From Carya illinoinensis (Eukaryota > Streptophyta > Magnoliopsida > Fagales > Juglandaceae), in NCBI RefSeq assembly GCF_018687715.1, contig NC_056752.1, forward strand, positions 47,223,501-47,287,500: a stretch of 64,000 nt of DNA. The letters are read 5' to 3'. Shown piece by piece: positions 41,151 through 54,785 of the stretch. Below the pieces are notes generated by a model. The model was not told the DNA's origin. It did not search any database and saw nothing but the letters and a program-made list of their open reading frames with translations. Position numbers and translations under genes: made by a program. Numbering within the stretch: position 1 is the stretch's first letter; each line of letters begins with the position of its first letter.

Positions 41151-42120
41151 TAATTATGGCGGTGACACGTATCCCTATAAAGAGAACCCTAGCATTTCAA
41201 TTTTGAAATTCAAAGGTTAAAGTAGTATAAGATCCTAGTGGAGAGTGGAGTACCGAAGAATTAAAAAGATGTTATATAAAGTCAAAAAAGAGAAAAAGAA
41301 AGTTTATTTTGCTCATATATGTTTATACTCTTTTCGAGAATTAGGACCCACTTGTCAAATCTAATCATGAATAAAGACATAAATCTGTCACTCCAACCCC
41401 CACTATATTCATTTTTCACAAAAATCCTTTAAAAAAAGATTTACCTTTCTTGATTTCTTTTTCAGCAAAAAAGTAGGAATAAAATCTCTCCCTTTTATTT
41501 TTTATTTTTAAATTATATTCATTTTTGGTGGAATATGGTGTAACGTTCCCTTTTGTACGGTCTATATATTGCACTTCGCGTGTACAGATCAGCCCAGTAC
41601 TGAGCGAGTAGGGAGAGGACTTATCCGAGTGTAAAACGGTAAATTCGTATGGGGGTAAGAATCAAGTCGGTTTGGGTTTCACTGTAGCTGATTTATTCTC
41701 AATTGAGTCAATTCTGCGAACGACAGAATACGACTGGTTGTGAAGCAACGGGACGAGCCTCTAGAAACTGACAGGTGTCGTTTTCTCAGGTATTCGACAA
41801 TCACGGGTTTACTGGCTGCCGGCCCATCCCCCATCCTTCTCTTCTCAAATTACTTTGTCCGGTCAAGCCTCACCGACGCTACCACGACGTCGTATGCGGT
41901 ATGGGCTCCCCTGTATTTGTCTTCTACCTAAAATTTAGACAAAAACTTGTCGAGGACTACAAGTCAGATTTCACACCTCACCTATATTGGTTAATAATTG
42001 CGGTCCTATTTTTCTTTTTTTCACTCAATTTGGCTTGAGTGGACGGAGATCAGAAACATTTGAGTAATGTTTCCATCGTACCGTTATACAGATGGACGGT
42101 GCTACAGATACAGTTGGTGG
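41151..42120. other. Compositionally distinct intergenic segment
   Basis: From about 41520 to 42120 the GC content is closer to genes than to the surroundings, with a TATA-like 'gtctatatattgc' at 41561. Open frames of 60-87 aa are present but show no family signature. It might be a decayed LTR or an untranslated transcript. Confidence 0.35.
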
Positions 42121-42129
42121 TGGGAGTCA

Positions 42130-42325
42130 TCGTTAGGTAAAAAATTTTTTTTATCTTTTTAAATTTCTTTTAAAATTTTTTTTAATACTTTTAAACATTT
42201 TAAAAAAATATAAAAAAATTATAATAATATTATAAAAAAATTACTTAATCATTAAAAATAAAAAATAAAAAAGGGCCAGCGGTGGCCCCCAACGGGAGCC
42301 ACCAGCGGTGGCCCTATCATTTTCC
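42130..42325. repeat. AT-rich repeat ending in a GC-rich duplicated motif
   Basis: An A/T-homopolymer-rich stretch is followed at about 42274-42315 by two direct copies of ccagcggtggccc separated by 'cccaacgggagcca'. The contrast with the flanks suggests the terminal part of a non-autonomous element. Confidence 0.4.
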
Positions 42326-45135
42326 TATACAGATACATGATATAGAATAAAACTAGAAATTTAAATGTTTATTTTAAGATTTAAAAAAATTAAATTATTT
42401 ATAATATTTTATATAAAAATTTAAAAAAATTATAATAATTATATAAGATAAAATTATTTGATTTGTTACTAGATCAATAATATGTTACGTACACTGTGTA
42501 CTCTTCTTAAAATAAATGAAGATTATTATTCAAAAATTATTATTTTTATAGAAAATTTATATTTATTTATTTTTTTAAAATGAGTATAATATTTTACATA
42601 TTTTATAATCATAAATATCATTTTTCAAAAAAAATACATGATATATTTAAGAAATAATGTTTATAATTTTGAGATGTGTAAACTCTGTTCACTTTTTTTA
42701 AAAAAGATATGAATAAACGTAACATGAAAAAAATATTTTTTAATAATAAACCAACATTTATTTTAAAAAATTAGACAAAACTTAGGCACCTTAATATTAT
42801 ATTCAACACAACTTTTTCGAATTATATAAAAAAAGATAGTACGTGTTAGCCAGAATTTTGCTCCTTCCCCGGTTCCTCCGCACGTTTTTTCTCGTGTTTT
42901 GCTTTTATGTTTTTGGTTAAGAACGTGTTTTTCTGGTGGATGTAACGGCAAGCAGCTGCAACGACCCCATTCTCCTTAAAAAAGAGCTTCAGACACAGAA
43001 AACATTTATCACGTCTTGCAAGCAGGCTTATATATATAGGATCATGACCTGCATCTTTCTCACCAATATGTATGTATATTGGACCACGTACGACCATTAT
43101 TTATTTCATCGCATCGAATTAACCAGCTTCAGCCAACTAAACAATATTAATGTGATGATCAAAGTACGTAAGGTGGTTAAGATTCTGCATCTCATGAGTC
43201 ATGAGGTACTCATTAGGAGATATTTGGACCAAATTGTTACGATGGAGCGTACTTACGCACGTACGTACGAAGTGAGAATGCGGGCCAGAAGTTCGATCGT
43301 ATGTATAATGATGGCAATCTTAATGCATATTATATGTTAGTTGCATGTGTTTGAAACACAACAAACTTAGACACAGTCGATTACGGCAATCATTGATCCC
43401 GTCATTTTGCTACAAATTAAAAGAAGAGATCATCATCAACCAATTAAGTAGTGTTCTTTTCATGGGGACCTCTTTCATATAATGCATATATATTTACATG
43501 TGAACTTCCGGTTGAAACCAACCGCCATTCAAAACTACAAAAATCCTCCAACTACTTTTTAGATCATGTCGTTCTAATCTATAGTAGTGTCGTACGTGAA
43601 ACTTCTTCATCGATCTGTGAATTGTTGTTTTCAAATTAAAGCTCATTGCTTGGAGGTCTGCACAATATCATCCAATTACTTACATGTGAGGATAATTTGT
43701 GGATGCGATCGAGCAAAATAGATCACGGCCATCTTTGTACGTGCATGTTTGGTTGGTGGGAAAAACGGATGGCCATAAAATGGATTTAATCCATAGCATT
43801 CACATTACATATGCATTGTCTAAATGCAAGCTCATATTTACATAACATCACATGATTTTACATTTGATTATTTCACTCCAAACTTTTTTCACATTAGTTA
43901 TTCATCTATTAACCAAAATAATAATAAAATATCAAATATATGGAAGAGAGAGTGTTTATGGAAGAAAAAAAATTAATTTTTTAATATTTTGGTCGAACTA
44001 TAGTGAATATTAAATATAACTACAAGAGTTAGCTAGTTTACTGTAACTGAAAGCCATCTTGATTTACATTTAGATAATCCAATGTAGGTCATTTTCATCT
44101 TTTATTAATCAAATTATCTATTTTATTTGCATTTGCATAATCTATTAACAATAAGAATAACTTTAAGCTTTTTCTCAAAGCCAGTATTGTAAGGCTAATT
44201 AGAGAAAATAAAATGGGTATTTATCAATCATCATACTTAATTAATAAAAAAATAATAGTGTATAATCCCTTTAAAAAAAATAAATTAATACAAAACTCAA
44301 GTAAATAAAAATTAAATTTTACAAAATGATTACATAATAGTTACTCATTCATTGCTCTTGTTGCCTTTTATAGCACGTGAGCTGGGTGGACAAAACTTCT
44401 ATCCATATCAAATGAATGGATAGTATCCGTTAATAAAGGGTATTTTAGATATTTCACTTATCATCATGATATGAAATGATTTAAGTATTCATTGTTTAAG
44501 ATTAACTTCTTTCTGTTCATATGACTTGAAATGAATAAGACCTTTTTCAACGAGGGTATTGCAATAGAGTAATTGTACACAATATATTTTATAATAATAT
44601 TATAAGATGAAGTTATTTTTACAAAATAATATTACTTTTATAAGATAATTAATTTTATAAGATATTTTATGAAAATATTTCTCATTTAATATATTGTTGT
44701 GAAATATATTGTAAAATATATTATATTTGAATCATTTTTTATTACGATATTTATTGTTGTATATACAGATTTTTTGATCGAGAGGTATCAAATATTCAAT
44801 AAATATTATAGATTTAATTTCAAGTCTCTATCATTTTTATAAAAATATTGTTATTTTAAGATGTTTACGTCACATTAAGTATGTGATATAATTTAAAATT
44901 TAAATCTTACTAATCAAGTTCACAAATTGACTTCAGAATATAATAACTGTTTTTCGAAATGAAGGTCTCAAATTTCAGATGAGTATTCGAGAAGATTCTT
45001 ATCCATGGGTGACAATATTTCGATAATTTTTTTTGTTAATTAATAAATCGATAAGATTACCGAGTACAAAAACATATTACTCATTGGATTATGGACTTTT
45101 AAATTTATAAAAACAGCCTCTCGAAGCTTTTAAGT
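42326..45135. other. Intergenic, no recognised gene
   Basis: Mostly AT-rich. A more balanced stretch at 42840-43760 has a 134-aa open frame on the plus strand but no recognisable domain or codon pattern. Confidence 0.5.
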
Positions 45136-45338
45136 TGGGTTTGGATATAAAAATTATTTTAACTTATCTCAACTAATTCATCTCATCTTGTAATTATAAT
45201 TTTTTTAAATTTTTACATAAAATATAATAAATGATTCAATTTTTTTAAATTTAAAAATAATAAAATAATAATATTTTATTCAATTTTTAACTTTTATTTA
45301 AAATCATCTCAACTTATCTCACTATCAAAACCTCACCT
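45136..45338 (-). repeat. MITE-like repeat (family A)
   Basis: 'gttgggtttggatataaaaattatttt' style left end and 'catctcaacttatctcactatc' right end, with the family A core. The best preserved of the three family copies in the window. Confidence 0.6.
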
Positions 45339-47428
45339 TAAACTCAACATTTGCGGTCTTAAATAATAAATTTGGACCGAATTCACATTTCATAACCAAT
45401 AAACGGGTCTCTCGTATACCTCAAGAGATACCAACAAGATTAAGAAGTAAACTGTTGCCTTCAAAACACAATATTGTTGCATTAACAGCACAAGAATGTT
45501 CGCTATATTAATTAAATGCCTTTAAAATGTTAAGATATATCAGTATTTATCAGTATGCCTCGACACATTTCCTTTGCATCATCGTAAATCGATCGATTTC
45601 ATCATTTTCATCTAATAAAATGGTCACGAAAGATTTTCAGAATTTCTCGATATTGTGAGCTTTAAGGGGGATTTTTCATCTTCACTTCAAATTTACACAG
45701 CAGTGAATTTATTTATTTTTGAATTTCAAGTTTTGAAAATAGAAAACCAAAGTTCATAGATGTAATAATGAATGCAAGACTTTGCTTTCAAAAGTAGTCA
45801 ATAATGAGGTTTTTGCTTGTTTATTTGAAAAATTAATTCTCGGCCAAAGCACACGTGACTTGCTGTCTGCTGAGGGAAAAAAAATAGAGAAAAAAAGTCA
45901 ATATGTGACTGAAAATAATTTTAAGTAAATTGGATAAGTTTATAAATTAATTATCTCTCTAATTTTTAAATGACAACTGGATAAGAAAGAAGTGCTGCAC
46001 CATGGAACTTTTTATTTTTTATTTTTTGAGCAAATGCTGCACTATGGAACTTAACACCAAGTGAAGAATATATAAAAATGATAGTTATAATTATAATTAT
46101 ATAACCGTTATTTAATTATTTTTAAAAATAAATTAACATAAAAAATTAATTTTTAATAATAAATTTTATTAATTTTAAAATAATTATATAATACTTACGT
46201 ATGATATGACTAGAACTAACATTATTTATATATACGTATATAAAATGTTAAAAGTGAAGAATATATACAATGCTCCGAAACCAAAAAGCGAAGAATATTA
46301 AATTTAAGGACAGGAAAGTTGTTAATTTTTAGAGTCCCAATTTAAGTAAAAATCAAATGGAAATAAAAATAGGAGGGCCCGAAAAAATAAGAGTAAAAAA
46401 AATATACTCTCACTGTGGTTTGAGCCAACGCAGGAGCTCTTTCCTCTAAAGCGCGTGTTAGTAAAGTGAAAGGGAAAAACAAGAACAAAACAAGCCAAAA
46501 TACCCGCCTTAAATAAAGCCCTATTTCCTTGCCTATGAACAGTAGAACCGGGACAAACCAAAAGGACCACTTTTCAAGCACGTAAGGGTACGAGGGAAAG
46601 TTTCTCTGTGATTCCTTTCACTTTCACCTTCTACAGTATAGACAGCTCATCAACACCAGGGTGACATAATTCTTAGTAAGAAAGAAAGAATCTTGCACCA
46701 GGATAAAGAAATACAAATCCCAATAATGAATATCTGTTTGGATGTCTCTGGCATTTCAGAGATTTTAACCTGTTGTACATCTTGTTCAAGATTTCCTTTT
46801 CTCTTTCTTTTCTGCAACGTTTCATGCTTCCCGTTGTTGTCGTCCTTGTGAGCTTACAGTTGATATCTTCTCAGTGGTGAAAAAGGGAAGAACTGTAGTG
46901 TGCTTATGGGTTTAATGAGAAGTCTGAAGTACTCTGAACTACCATTCTCTTTGCTCATACTGTTCATTGCTTTCTAACACATTCATACCCACCATGTATA
47001 GCCTCCTTCTCTCTCTACGACACACAACATTCTCTTCCTTTCCCCTGCACTCTTTTTGGGGGTTCGGTCTGCGCTGTCTTCAACCACCCATTTGAGCCTG
47101 AGCTCCATTTTACTCAACCCCATTCTTGTCACATACACCCGTGTCTCCCTCTTTTTCTCTGCACTACCACCCGTCAAAGAATTTAAGTTTTGTCTATCTA
47201 ACTTAGTAATTTAGAGCTAAGTTAATCTGTCTGTGTGTGGAAAGTACCCATCAAGAATCAAGCATGGCTGTCTGAACTGGCTTTGAGAACAGTCTCTCTG
47301 TCTGTCTCTGTTTGGAGCATAACCCATCAAAGCACAGTTGGTTTTCTCCGTCTCGCACGCATAGTCAAAGCAGTCCCCACCAGTAACACTACCTTCTTTT
47401 ACTTCCTTAAGCTCTTCAAAGGACCACA
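45339..47428. other. Upstream region of the formin gene
   Basis: Includes a family C repeat at 46078-46215. From about 46590 the sequence becomes richer in C and T and probably contains the promoter and 5' UTR of the formin gene (pyrimidine-rich at 46980-47428). No separate gene recognised. Confidence 0.5.
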
Positions 47429-50400
47429 ATGCCACCTCCCACCGCCACGGCCGCTGCGCTTCTCCTCCTCCTGCTCCTCTCTACCACCGTCATTACAACC
47501 TCTTCCACCTTATCTCACAGGAAGCACCGCCGCCACCTCCTCCACCAGCCTTTCTTCCCTCCTATAGACTCCTCCCCTCCAACCCAATCCCCTTCCTCAT
47601 CTCCCCAACCGCAAAAACGACCACAACTTCAACCAAAACTCCCTTCCTCTTCCTCTTCCTCTTCATCCTCCACCCCGCCAAAACCATTCTTCCCATCCTA
47701 TCCCTCGCCACCACCCCCTCCCTCCCCAATTGCCCTCGCCACCTTCCCAGCAAACATCTCCGAACTTCTCCTTCCCCATCCCTCCTCCTCTTCCATCTCC
47801 CACCGTCACCTCGTCGCTATCGTTGTATCGGTCTCCCTCCTCATCGCCGCTCTCTTCTCCGCTTTCGCCGCTTTCTTCTACTGTCGCAAAAGCACATACG
47901 TAACAACCACCGCCACCACCACAGACAAGGCCTCTCACTCGGACAACCAGCGGTTGTACCCTTCTAACATCGCCACCTCCGATGGGAGCCACAAGCATCC
48001 TCGCTCCGGCCCATCAAACCCCAGCTCCGAGTTTCTTTACCTTGGTACCTTAGCGGATTCCAGTGGAGTCATTGACGAGGAAGAACCGATTTCAAGCAAT
48101 GCCGGCGTCTCGACCTCGACCCAGTATCAGAAACTTGGTTCGCCGGAGCTCAAGCCGCTTCCGCCGCTTCCAAAGCACAGTTTCAAGCAGAGTCATGAAA
48201 ATGCTGAATTGGGTTCTTGTGAGAACGAGGAAAACGATGAAGAAGAAGAGTTCTTTTCTCCGAGAGGTTCTTCAGGCCGAAAAGATAGTCCGGTTCGTAC
48301 CGGATCGAGCTCTCGAAGATTGTTTAATGGTGAGAATTTCGGAAGTAGAAGCTTCAATTCGAGAACTGCATCGTACCCATGTTCGTATTCAGCTTCCCCA
48401 GCGAATTCTATATCTAATTATCCGTCCCCAGCATTAAATTTGAGTCCCACAAGCTTGAAATCGAAATCCCCGGATTCCGTGATCGCTTTCCCAGCTCTTG
48501 CCCCAGTTCCTGCTCGGCCAATTTTGACATCGCTGCAGTTGTTTTCTTCTTCTAGGTCTTCATCATCATCATCGGAGAGAGGTTCAGGGAATACCCAGAA
48601 TTCACCTACAAGAAATTCAGATATCTCGGAGCAGAGTAAGCGGTCTCCCTCGAGAACTGATAGTGTTCCGATAAAGCTGCCTCCGCCTCCGCCACCGCTG
48701 CCTCCTCCACACAGGTTTTGGGAAACTACGGCCAGTCAGAGGCCGAACCGGGAGCTGGATACAGGACCTCCGATTCTTGTACCGCCAACTAGGCCTGTTC
48801 TATTACAAAATGTCGCAGTTGAACAATTGCAGAGCAACGGAACTGGGGAGAGAAATGAGGAGACTCCGAGGCCGAAATTGAAACCTTTACATTGGGATAA
48901 GGTTAGAGCGAGCTCGGATCGAGCTACGGTGTGGGATCAGCTGAAATCTAGCTCTTTTCAGTAAGACAATGACTTTCTAAAATTTTCATGTTTGCGTGTG
49001 TTCCATAAAAGCTATCTCGTTGATTAGGTTCGGTTTTATTTTTGTTATCGTTTGGTTAATCAGAGCCCTCTAGATTTTTAATGATAACTTTGTGGCTTTC
49101 TTAAAATCGTAGTTACTATGAGCAAAATGATTCGGATTTCCTCCTCGATGTCCAAATTAGGATATTTTAGTATTGGAAAATGCTGAGAGGCAGAATCTTG
49201 AATTATTTAATGGAAAATATTTAAGAGATTTAGAACTAAATGGCTAACAAGAAAATCTAGAATGCTGAGACAGAACTTAGAGCTGCTTTTGCTTCTTTGA
49301 GGAAAGTCATCTTGTTGTCTGTTAAGTTTGTAGGATCTTGTTTTGGTTGCAGATTGAACGAGGAAATGATCGAGACACTGTTTATGATTAATAATAATAG
49401 TTCGAATATGTCCCTGAAAGACAGTGGTCGACGTATGGTTCTTCCTTTTCCAAACCAGGAGAGTCGGGTGCTTGATCCAAAGAAGTCTCAGAATATTGCG
49501 ATTCTCTTGAGGGCATTAAATGTGACCATCGAGGAAGTCTGTGAAGCCCTTTTGGAAGGTAATCGAGAGAATTACGTAGGCGTGTGTGAATTTCTGTTAG
49601 TAACTATGATGTGCATTACCATAATGAGGAGGAAAAATAGAAGTTTTTACAGGCAAGTTATTCCTGATTTCACGCTTTTGTTGGCAATACTGAATGTAAT
49701 TTTTGTCTACCTACTTCATGAGCTTATAAATGAGGCATTCTTAAGCTGCCCTTGTCATCTCGTGGCAATTTCAATTACCATCTCAGGCTTGAGGACAGCA
49801 GACCTTCTCAATGTGACTCTTTTTTTTATAGTTTAAAGTCAATGCTTTAGGTTCGAGTTTGTTTCACTTCCGCACTGCCCTGCCAGTCTAAAAACAGTAA
49901 CTTTAGTCTTTTTCTTACTGCACTGCCTGGATGAACACATTTCTCCTGGACTTTTCCAGTAAAAACCAAAATCTTGCTTTGCATGTAACAATCACAGTGG
50001 AATGTGTAGAAAAATTGCATTCGAGTGTTAATCTTTGTAACTCTGTAGTTAATGCTGGTGGCATAGTTTGTCTGTGGAGGTAAAACCAGATTAACACTCG
50101 AATGGTTGTTGGTTAAAAATCTTCAGTTCTTCTGAGAAGGCTGCAAAAGAGGCCCCCTGTTCATGATGCGTGGTCTAGGTTTGATGGGTCCAACACCCCC
50201 CCCCCCCCCCAATTTTCATTTCACAGAAATTGCAGGTTTTTGGTTGCAAGAAGTTGATGATGTTTTCCCCTTTCTGTCATGTCTCACTGCATTTCCTTCA
50301 TATCTTATCGGGCATTGTTTTTTATTTTATTCTATTTGTTTATTTTTTATTTTTATGAATAATCCTATCAGGCATTGTTAGTGTTATTGTGCCCTGTCTC

Positions 50401-52694
50401 CTGTCTCAATGTTGTTAGCATGACTACTCCTATTGATCTGTTTATTCCCTTCTCCCTCCCTCTCTCTCTCTCCCCCCCTCCCCCCCCCCCCCCCCCCCCC
50501 CTCTCTCATATGTTTGTAATTTATAACCGTTAATCACCTAACCAACTGGAATTCTGAATATTTGAAACCTGTCTACCTGAAAGCAGGCAACTCTGATACA
50601 TTGGGTTCAGAACTTCTTGAAAGTTTATTAAAGATGGCTCCTACGAAAGAAGAAGAACGTAAACTAAAGGAGTTTAAAGACGAATCACCTTTTAAGCTAG
50701 GCCCAGCTGAGAAATTTCTCAAGGCTGTGCTTGATATACCATTTGCATTTAAAAGGGTGGATGCGATGCTCTACATTGCCAATTTTGATTCAGAAGTTGA
50801 ATACCTTCTAAGGTCCTTTGAAACACTGAAGGTAAATCTAAAGTTCTCATATGCTATTTTGTGTGTGTGTGGGTCTCTCTCTCTCTCTCTAGTAAACAAT
50901 GAAGATTTTGACGTATCTTTTCTCTTTTTGTGTTGGCGTGTTTTACAGCCAATCCATTTTGACGAGATTATGATATGGTCTGATTGCTTTTCCATTATTT
51001 CCTTGTCTCTTTTCCCTTATATTTACAGTAGTCTTTAGATGATATCTTGAACCAAATTATGGTTCAACCAATCTAGTTATTGATATTAAGCACAATACTC
51101 GAGCAAATGCTCCCAAACATCGGGTCATGTGCTGTCTTAAAGAACCCCTCAAATGGTATAGCCCCTTATCCGCATCTCCTGCCATTGCCACTGCCTTTCT
51201 GAATGAGTTATTTTTTTCGTGACATTGTACTGATCAAGTATACTTTTTTTTTTCAAGATGTTCCATTATGATTACTCCGATTGTTAGCTTTGAGGACCAA
51301 AACAAGGAAAAAAAAAAAGCATTAGTCAAACTTGCGCACCATTTAGAATGACTTAGATGGATTACTCTGTACCAGATGAGGCTCATTAATTTTGAGAAAA
51401 ATATAGTTACAAGCATGATTGTGCACTAATCTGTGCACCAATGTAATGTGATTGGTCAAAAAGTGATTTTATTGAAAACAGTGTTAATTTAAATTTTAAG
51501 TATGAATGAATCAGTATTGGTACATAGATTAGTACGCGATTGTACTTGTATATAGCAAAACTCTTAATTTTGTGCGCAATGGAAGAGATATGAGGTGTAT
51601 AACTTATTTGTGAGCATGTGATTTTCAAGTATAGGACATATGTATACCCTCATCATAAATTCAGCAAAGACCTGGCTCCAAGTAATTAATTTTGCTTTCC
51701 AAATCTTGAATTGCAAAGTGATATAGATGCTGAACTGTCTTTATTTGGTTCTCCAAGTGATATAACTTCTTGCAATTCATTATCTCATATACTCGAGAAT
51801 GTAGATTTAACTTTTTGGATGTATACACCTTACGAGCTGCTGTTTCATTTCCCACAGGCAGCTTCTGAAGAATTGAGAAACAGCAGAATGTTCCTGAAGC
51901 TTCTTGAGGCCGTGCTCAAAACTGGGAACCGCATGAATGTCGGAACCAACCGTGGTGATGCCCATGCGTTCAAGCTGGACACACTCCTCAAGCTTGTTGA
52001 TATAAAGGGCACTGATGGAAAAACTACCCTCTTGCATTTTGTTGTACAGGAAATCATTAGAGCTGAAGGTTCTCGTCTTTCTGGTACTGATCAGAGTGAA
52101 CTGGCTGAGAAGAGTCAGCAGTCTGCTTTACGGGATGATGTTGAATATAGGAAACTTGGCTTGCAAGTTGTTTCAGGTTTGAGTGGGGAGCTCACCAATG
52201 TAAAGAAAGCCGCCGCAATGGATTCAGATGTGCTCAGCACTGAAGTTGCAAAGCTTGCTGGAGGAATCACCAAAATATCTGAAGTCGTGAAATTGAATGA
52301 AGAAATCCCATTGAAGCAGACAAGCCGAAAATTTTCAGAGTCGATGAATGGGTTCTTGAAGAAGGCTGCGGAAGAGATTAAAAGGATCCAAGCCCAAGAG
52401 AGAGTTGCACTCTCTCTGGTGAAGGAAATAACTGAATATTTCCATGGGAACTCAGCTAAAGAAGAAGCTCATCCATTTCGGATTTTCATGGTGGTGAGGG
52501 ATTTCCTTTCTATTCTCGACCGGGTATGCAAGGAAGTTGGTAAAGTTAACGAGAGAACTATAGTCGGTTCAGCCCGTCAATTTCCTATGCCTGTGAATCC
52601 AACTCTTCCACAGGCATTTCCTGGATTTAATGGAAGACAGCATTATGGTTCCTCGGACGATGAGACTTCATCCTCATCGCATCATAGCATTTGA
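47429..52694 (+). CDS. FH1: Class I formin-like protein, 4 exons
   Basis: Exons 47429-48960, 49353-49558, 50587-50831 and 51858-52694 join to 939 aa with consistent phases. The order is a signal peptide (1 to about 27), a Pro/Ser-rich extracellular segment that could contact the cell wall, a transmembrane helix (about 128-151), a long Ser-rich cytoplasmic linker, an FH1 proline block ([14 protein letters not shown] at 415-428) that would bind profilin-actin, and an FH2 domain from about residue 480 ([10 protein letters not shown]) to about 880. FH2 landmarks include [27 protein letters not shown] and [16 protein letters not shown]. Class I plant formins nucleate and elongate actin at the plasma membrane. 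Four exons with a large first exon is usual for this class. The FH1 assignment over other class I members rests on the FH2 sequence from memory. Confidence 0.95.
50196..50210. repeat. C15 tract, formin intron 2
   Basis: Uninterrupted C-run (CAA then C15) within intron 2. Confidence 0.85.
50455..50507. repeat. (CT)n/C22 tract, formin intron 2
   Basis: CT repeat passing into a C-run of 22 (50480-50501), then CT again, about 80 bp before the exon 3 acceptor. Confidence 0.85.
51402..51564 (+). repeat. MITE-like repeat (family B) in formin intron 3
   Basis: Terminal segments 'gttacaagcatgattgtgcactaat' style and the complement of 'attagtacgcgattgtacttgta' form imperfect terminal inverted repeats. 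The core includes ATGTGATTGGTCAAAAAGT and 'ttaatttaaattttaagtat'. A close copy in the same orientation is at 54327-54490. Confidence 0.75.
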
Positions 52695-53419
52695 TTTCAT
52701 TGTCGATCTCTGTTCTTTTTCTGATGAATATCACTGGATGCCCATTTAATACTGGTGGCATTTGCGGAGGGGCTGCTGGGTTAGAGGCTGCCGAATATCA
52801 AGTATATTATCTTTTTGTTTCGCTTTCAACTTTGTACTTATATATATATATATATATAAACTACTCAATAGGATTTGGAACTGTTTATCCTACATGTAAC
52901 ATAGAAGGGATTGCCTGAAGATAAAACAAGGAACTGTTGCCATACTAGCTAGCTAGTTTTTATTATTTTGTAAATCTGTTGGATGTTTAAATTGCTCAGT
53001 TATTTACTACCTCGACTCTCTCGTCTCTTTCTTTTCCTTCGCGTGGGTCTCTGTCTTTGGAAAATTAAGGACATTCGTCTGGTTAATCACGAGCAGTTAG
53101 AAAAGGTCCTGAGCAATGTAAAACACAGTCGGCTGCACCACGAACACAATTCCAACGACCAAGGGTGGAGCAATCATCTAGAGAGAGAGTACATGGGCTT
53201 GTGCAAATGAGGAATCAGCTACATAAATATTGACATTCATTGTGTGCCACCCCATCGGATGGATTTTGACCTTCAACGTTGAAGCGGACTTATTATTCTT
53301 GTAAACTACATTACATATTCCCTACGCTTTACTTTTCACATCAAGAAAACTCTGTAACACCCACCCATCTTCATTCCGAGCATATACTTTGCCTCTATTC
53401 ATCGAGAAGATATAAATCT

Positions 53420-53966
53420 TCAGGGTTTACCAATCTGGGAGCTCTCTGCATCCATTCGTTCAAGTACCCGTCGTGCTTCCTCTTCTGTACCAGGAACAAC
53501 ATTCCGAATCTTCAAGCCACTTCTCATGGCCTCGGGATGGACAGAGAATGTGAAGTAAAATTTGTTGGACACCTGTTCAAATTGCAAAACATGAAGCAGA
53601 ATAAGGTTTGGTTTGATATTATCTAAAAAATTATTGGATTCGTTTGGTTACTTTAAGCCTAATCTATTTAGTTCTCTTTTAATTGGGTGGGAGGGATGGT
53701 GCCCACTCTGAAGCGTAGAAAAGGTTTTGTTTTGTTTTCATGTTATGTGCAGTAGTCTGCTCAAATAAAAGAAAAGAAAATCATAGTGGTTTACATTATT
53801 TTGCAGTGAGGTTTTATATTTTATCTCAGGTGCTCACCTCAGTGGACCTGAGCTCAGGTCTTGTAACATGAGCAACAACTTCCACATTTATCAGAGGTAC
53901 ATCTGGGTTCTCAAGTTCAGTGTAAAGCACACTGGACTTGAATCGAAGGAAATTTCCAACATCCAC
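53420..53966 (-). CDS. Acyl-CoA thioesterase 9-like, last two exons only
   Basis: Exons 53966-53838 (43 codons) and 53572-53420 (50 codons and stop) join in phase 0. The peptide VDVGNFLRFKSSVLYTELEN, then INVEVVAHVTRPELRS, then VSNKFYFTFSVHPEA and EEEARRVLERMDAES match the C-terminal hotdog-fold region of plant acyl-CoA thioesterase 9/10 proteins (usually more than 400 aa), which hydrolyse acyl-CoA in organelles. The preceding exon should end just before VDVGN, but I found none in 53967-55055, after which retroelements begin. Either the intron is enlarged by them and the gene continues beyond 64 kb, or only a 3' fragment remains. Both exons are intact. The gene converges with the formin gene. 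Confidence 0.8.
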
Positions 53967-54326
53967 CTGCACCAGCCAAATAGATCTTACAAAGCCATTG
54001 ACTTGCTCTGGTATTTGATGAAAATTTAATTATTCATACTGCTGAATGCAAGTCGTGAAACAGACAAATATATTTTTCTGCTATTGCAGGGTGATTATCA
54101 TTAGAGAAACTTTATTTAAATGGTTTTATTGTCAATGTTACTATCTCCTTCGTTGGACTTCCATAGGTTAATGTGACTTTCACATGAGATGTCAAGAGTT
54201 CATATTTCTTCTAACGGAAATTATCTGGAACAATTAGCTAGTGGAGTTCTCTGAAGTTTCAACATTTGCAAAAGTAGCTGCCTAGAATTTATCAATCAGT
54301 AACTACTTATTTCAAATATGGAAAAA

Positions 54327-54490
54327 TCTAGTTGTAAGTACAACTGTGCACTAATATGTGCACTAATATAATGTGATTGGTCAAAAAGTAGATTTTATTG
54401 AAAATAATGCTAATTTAAATTTTGAATATGAAGGAATCAGTATTGGTACGCAGATTAGTATGCAACTTTTCTTATACGTAGCAAAACTCT
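54327..54490 (+). repeat. MITE-like repeat (family B)
   Basis: Second well-preserved copy of the element at 51402-51564, sharing ATGTGATTGGTCAAAAAGT and 'aatcagtattggtac'. Lies in the presumed thioesterase intron. Confidence 0.75.
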
Positions 54491-54785
54491 ATTGGGTAGT
54501 TGGAAAATATGCTACATGGACACATCTACACCAAACTACACATGTAGATGGCTGTATATTGCTATAGGTACGACATTTATCCAACATAGTACACTGCCTA
54601 ACATGTACCTTTCAGGTGTATTTGACTATCAGAATCCTTTCCAGAATACCTAAAACAGGGAAGTACTTCATAATTTCAATGTCCACCCGGTGTCCAAGAT
54701 ATAGGGATAAGATGATTTGACACATGGACAACACATCTGAGTCCATGTTATTATTTGGGGCTTTCAAAATGACTAGTTTGTAATG

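Noticed and set aside
41740..42038. Open frames of 63 and 87 aa in a GC-richer segment
   Set aside because: Two overlapping frames with no family signature; more likely a decayed LTR or non-coding transcript.
42936..43340. 134-aa open frame on the plus strand
   Set aside because: Low-complexity-free but no domain, no codon bias evident, and no neighbouring exons.
47663..47998. Gly/Val-rich open frame opposite formin exon 1
   Set aside because: Antisense shadow of the Pro/Ser-rich formin coding sequence.
52983..53210. 75-aa open frame after the formin gene
   Set aside because: Located in the probable formin 3' flank, no family signature.
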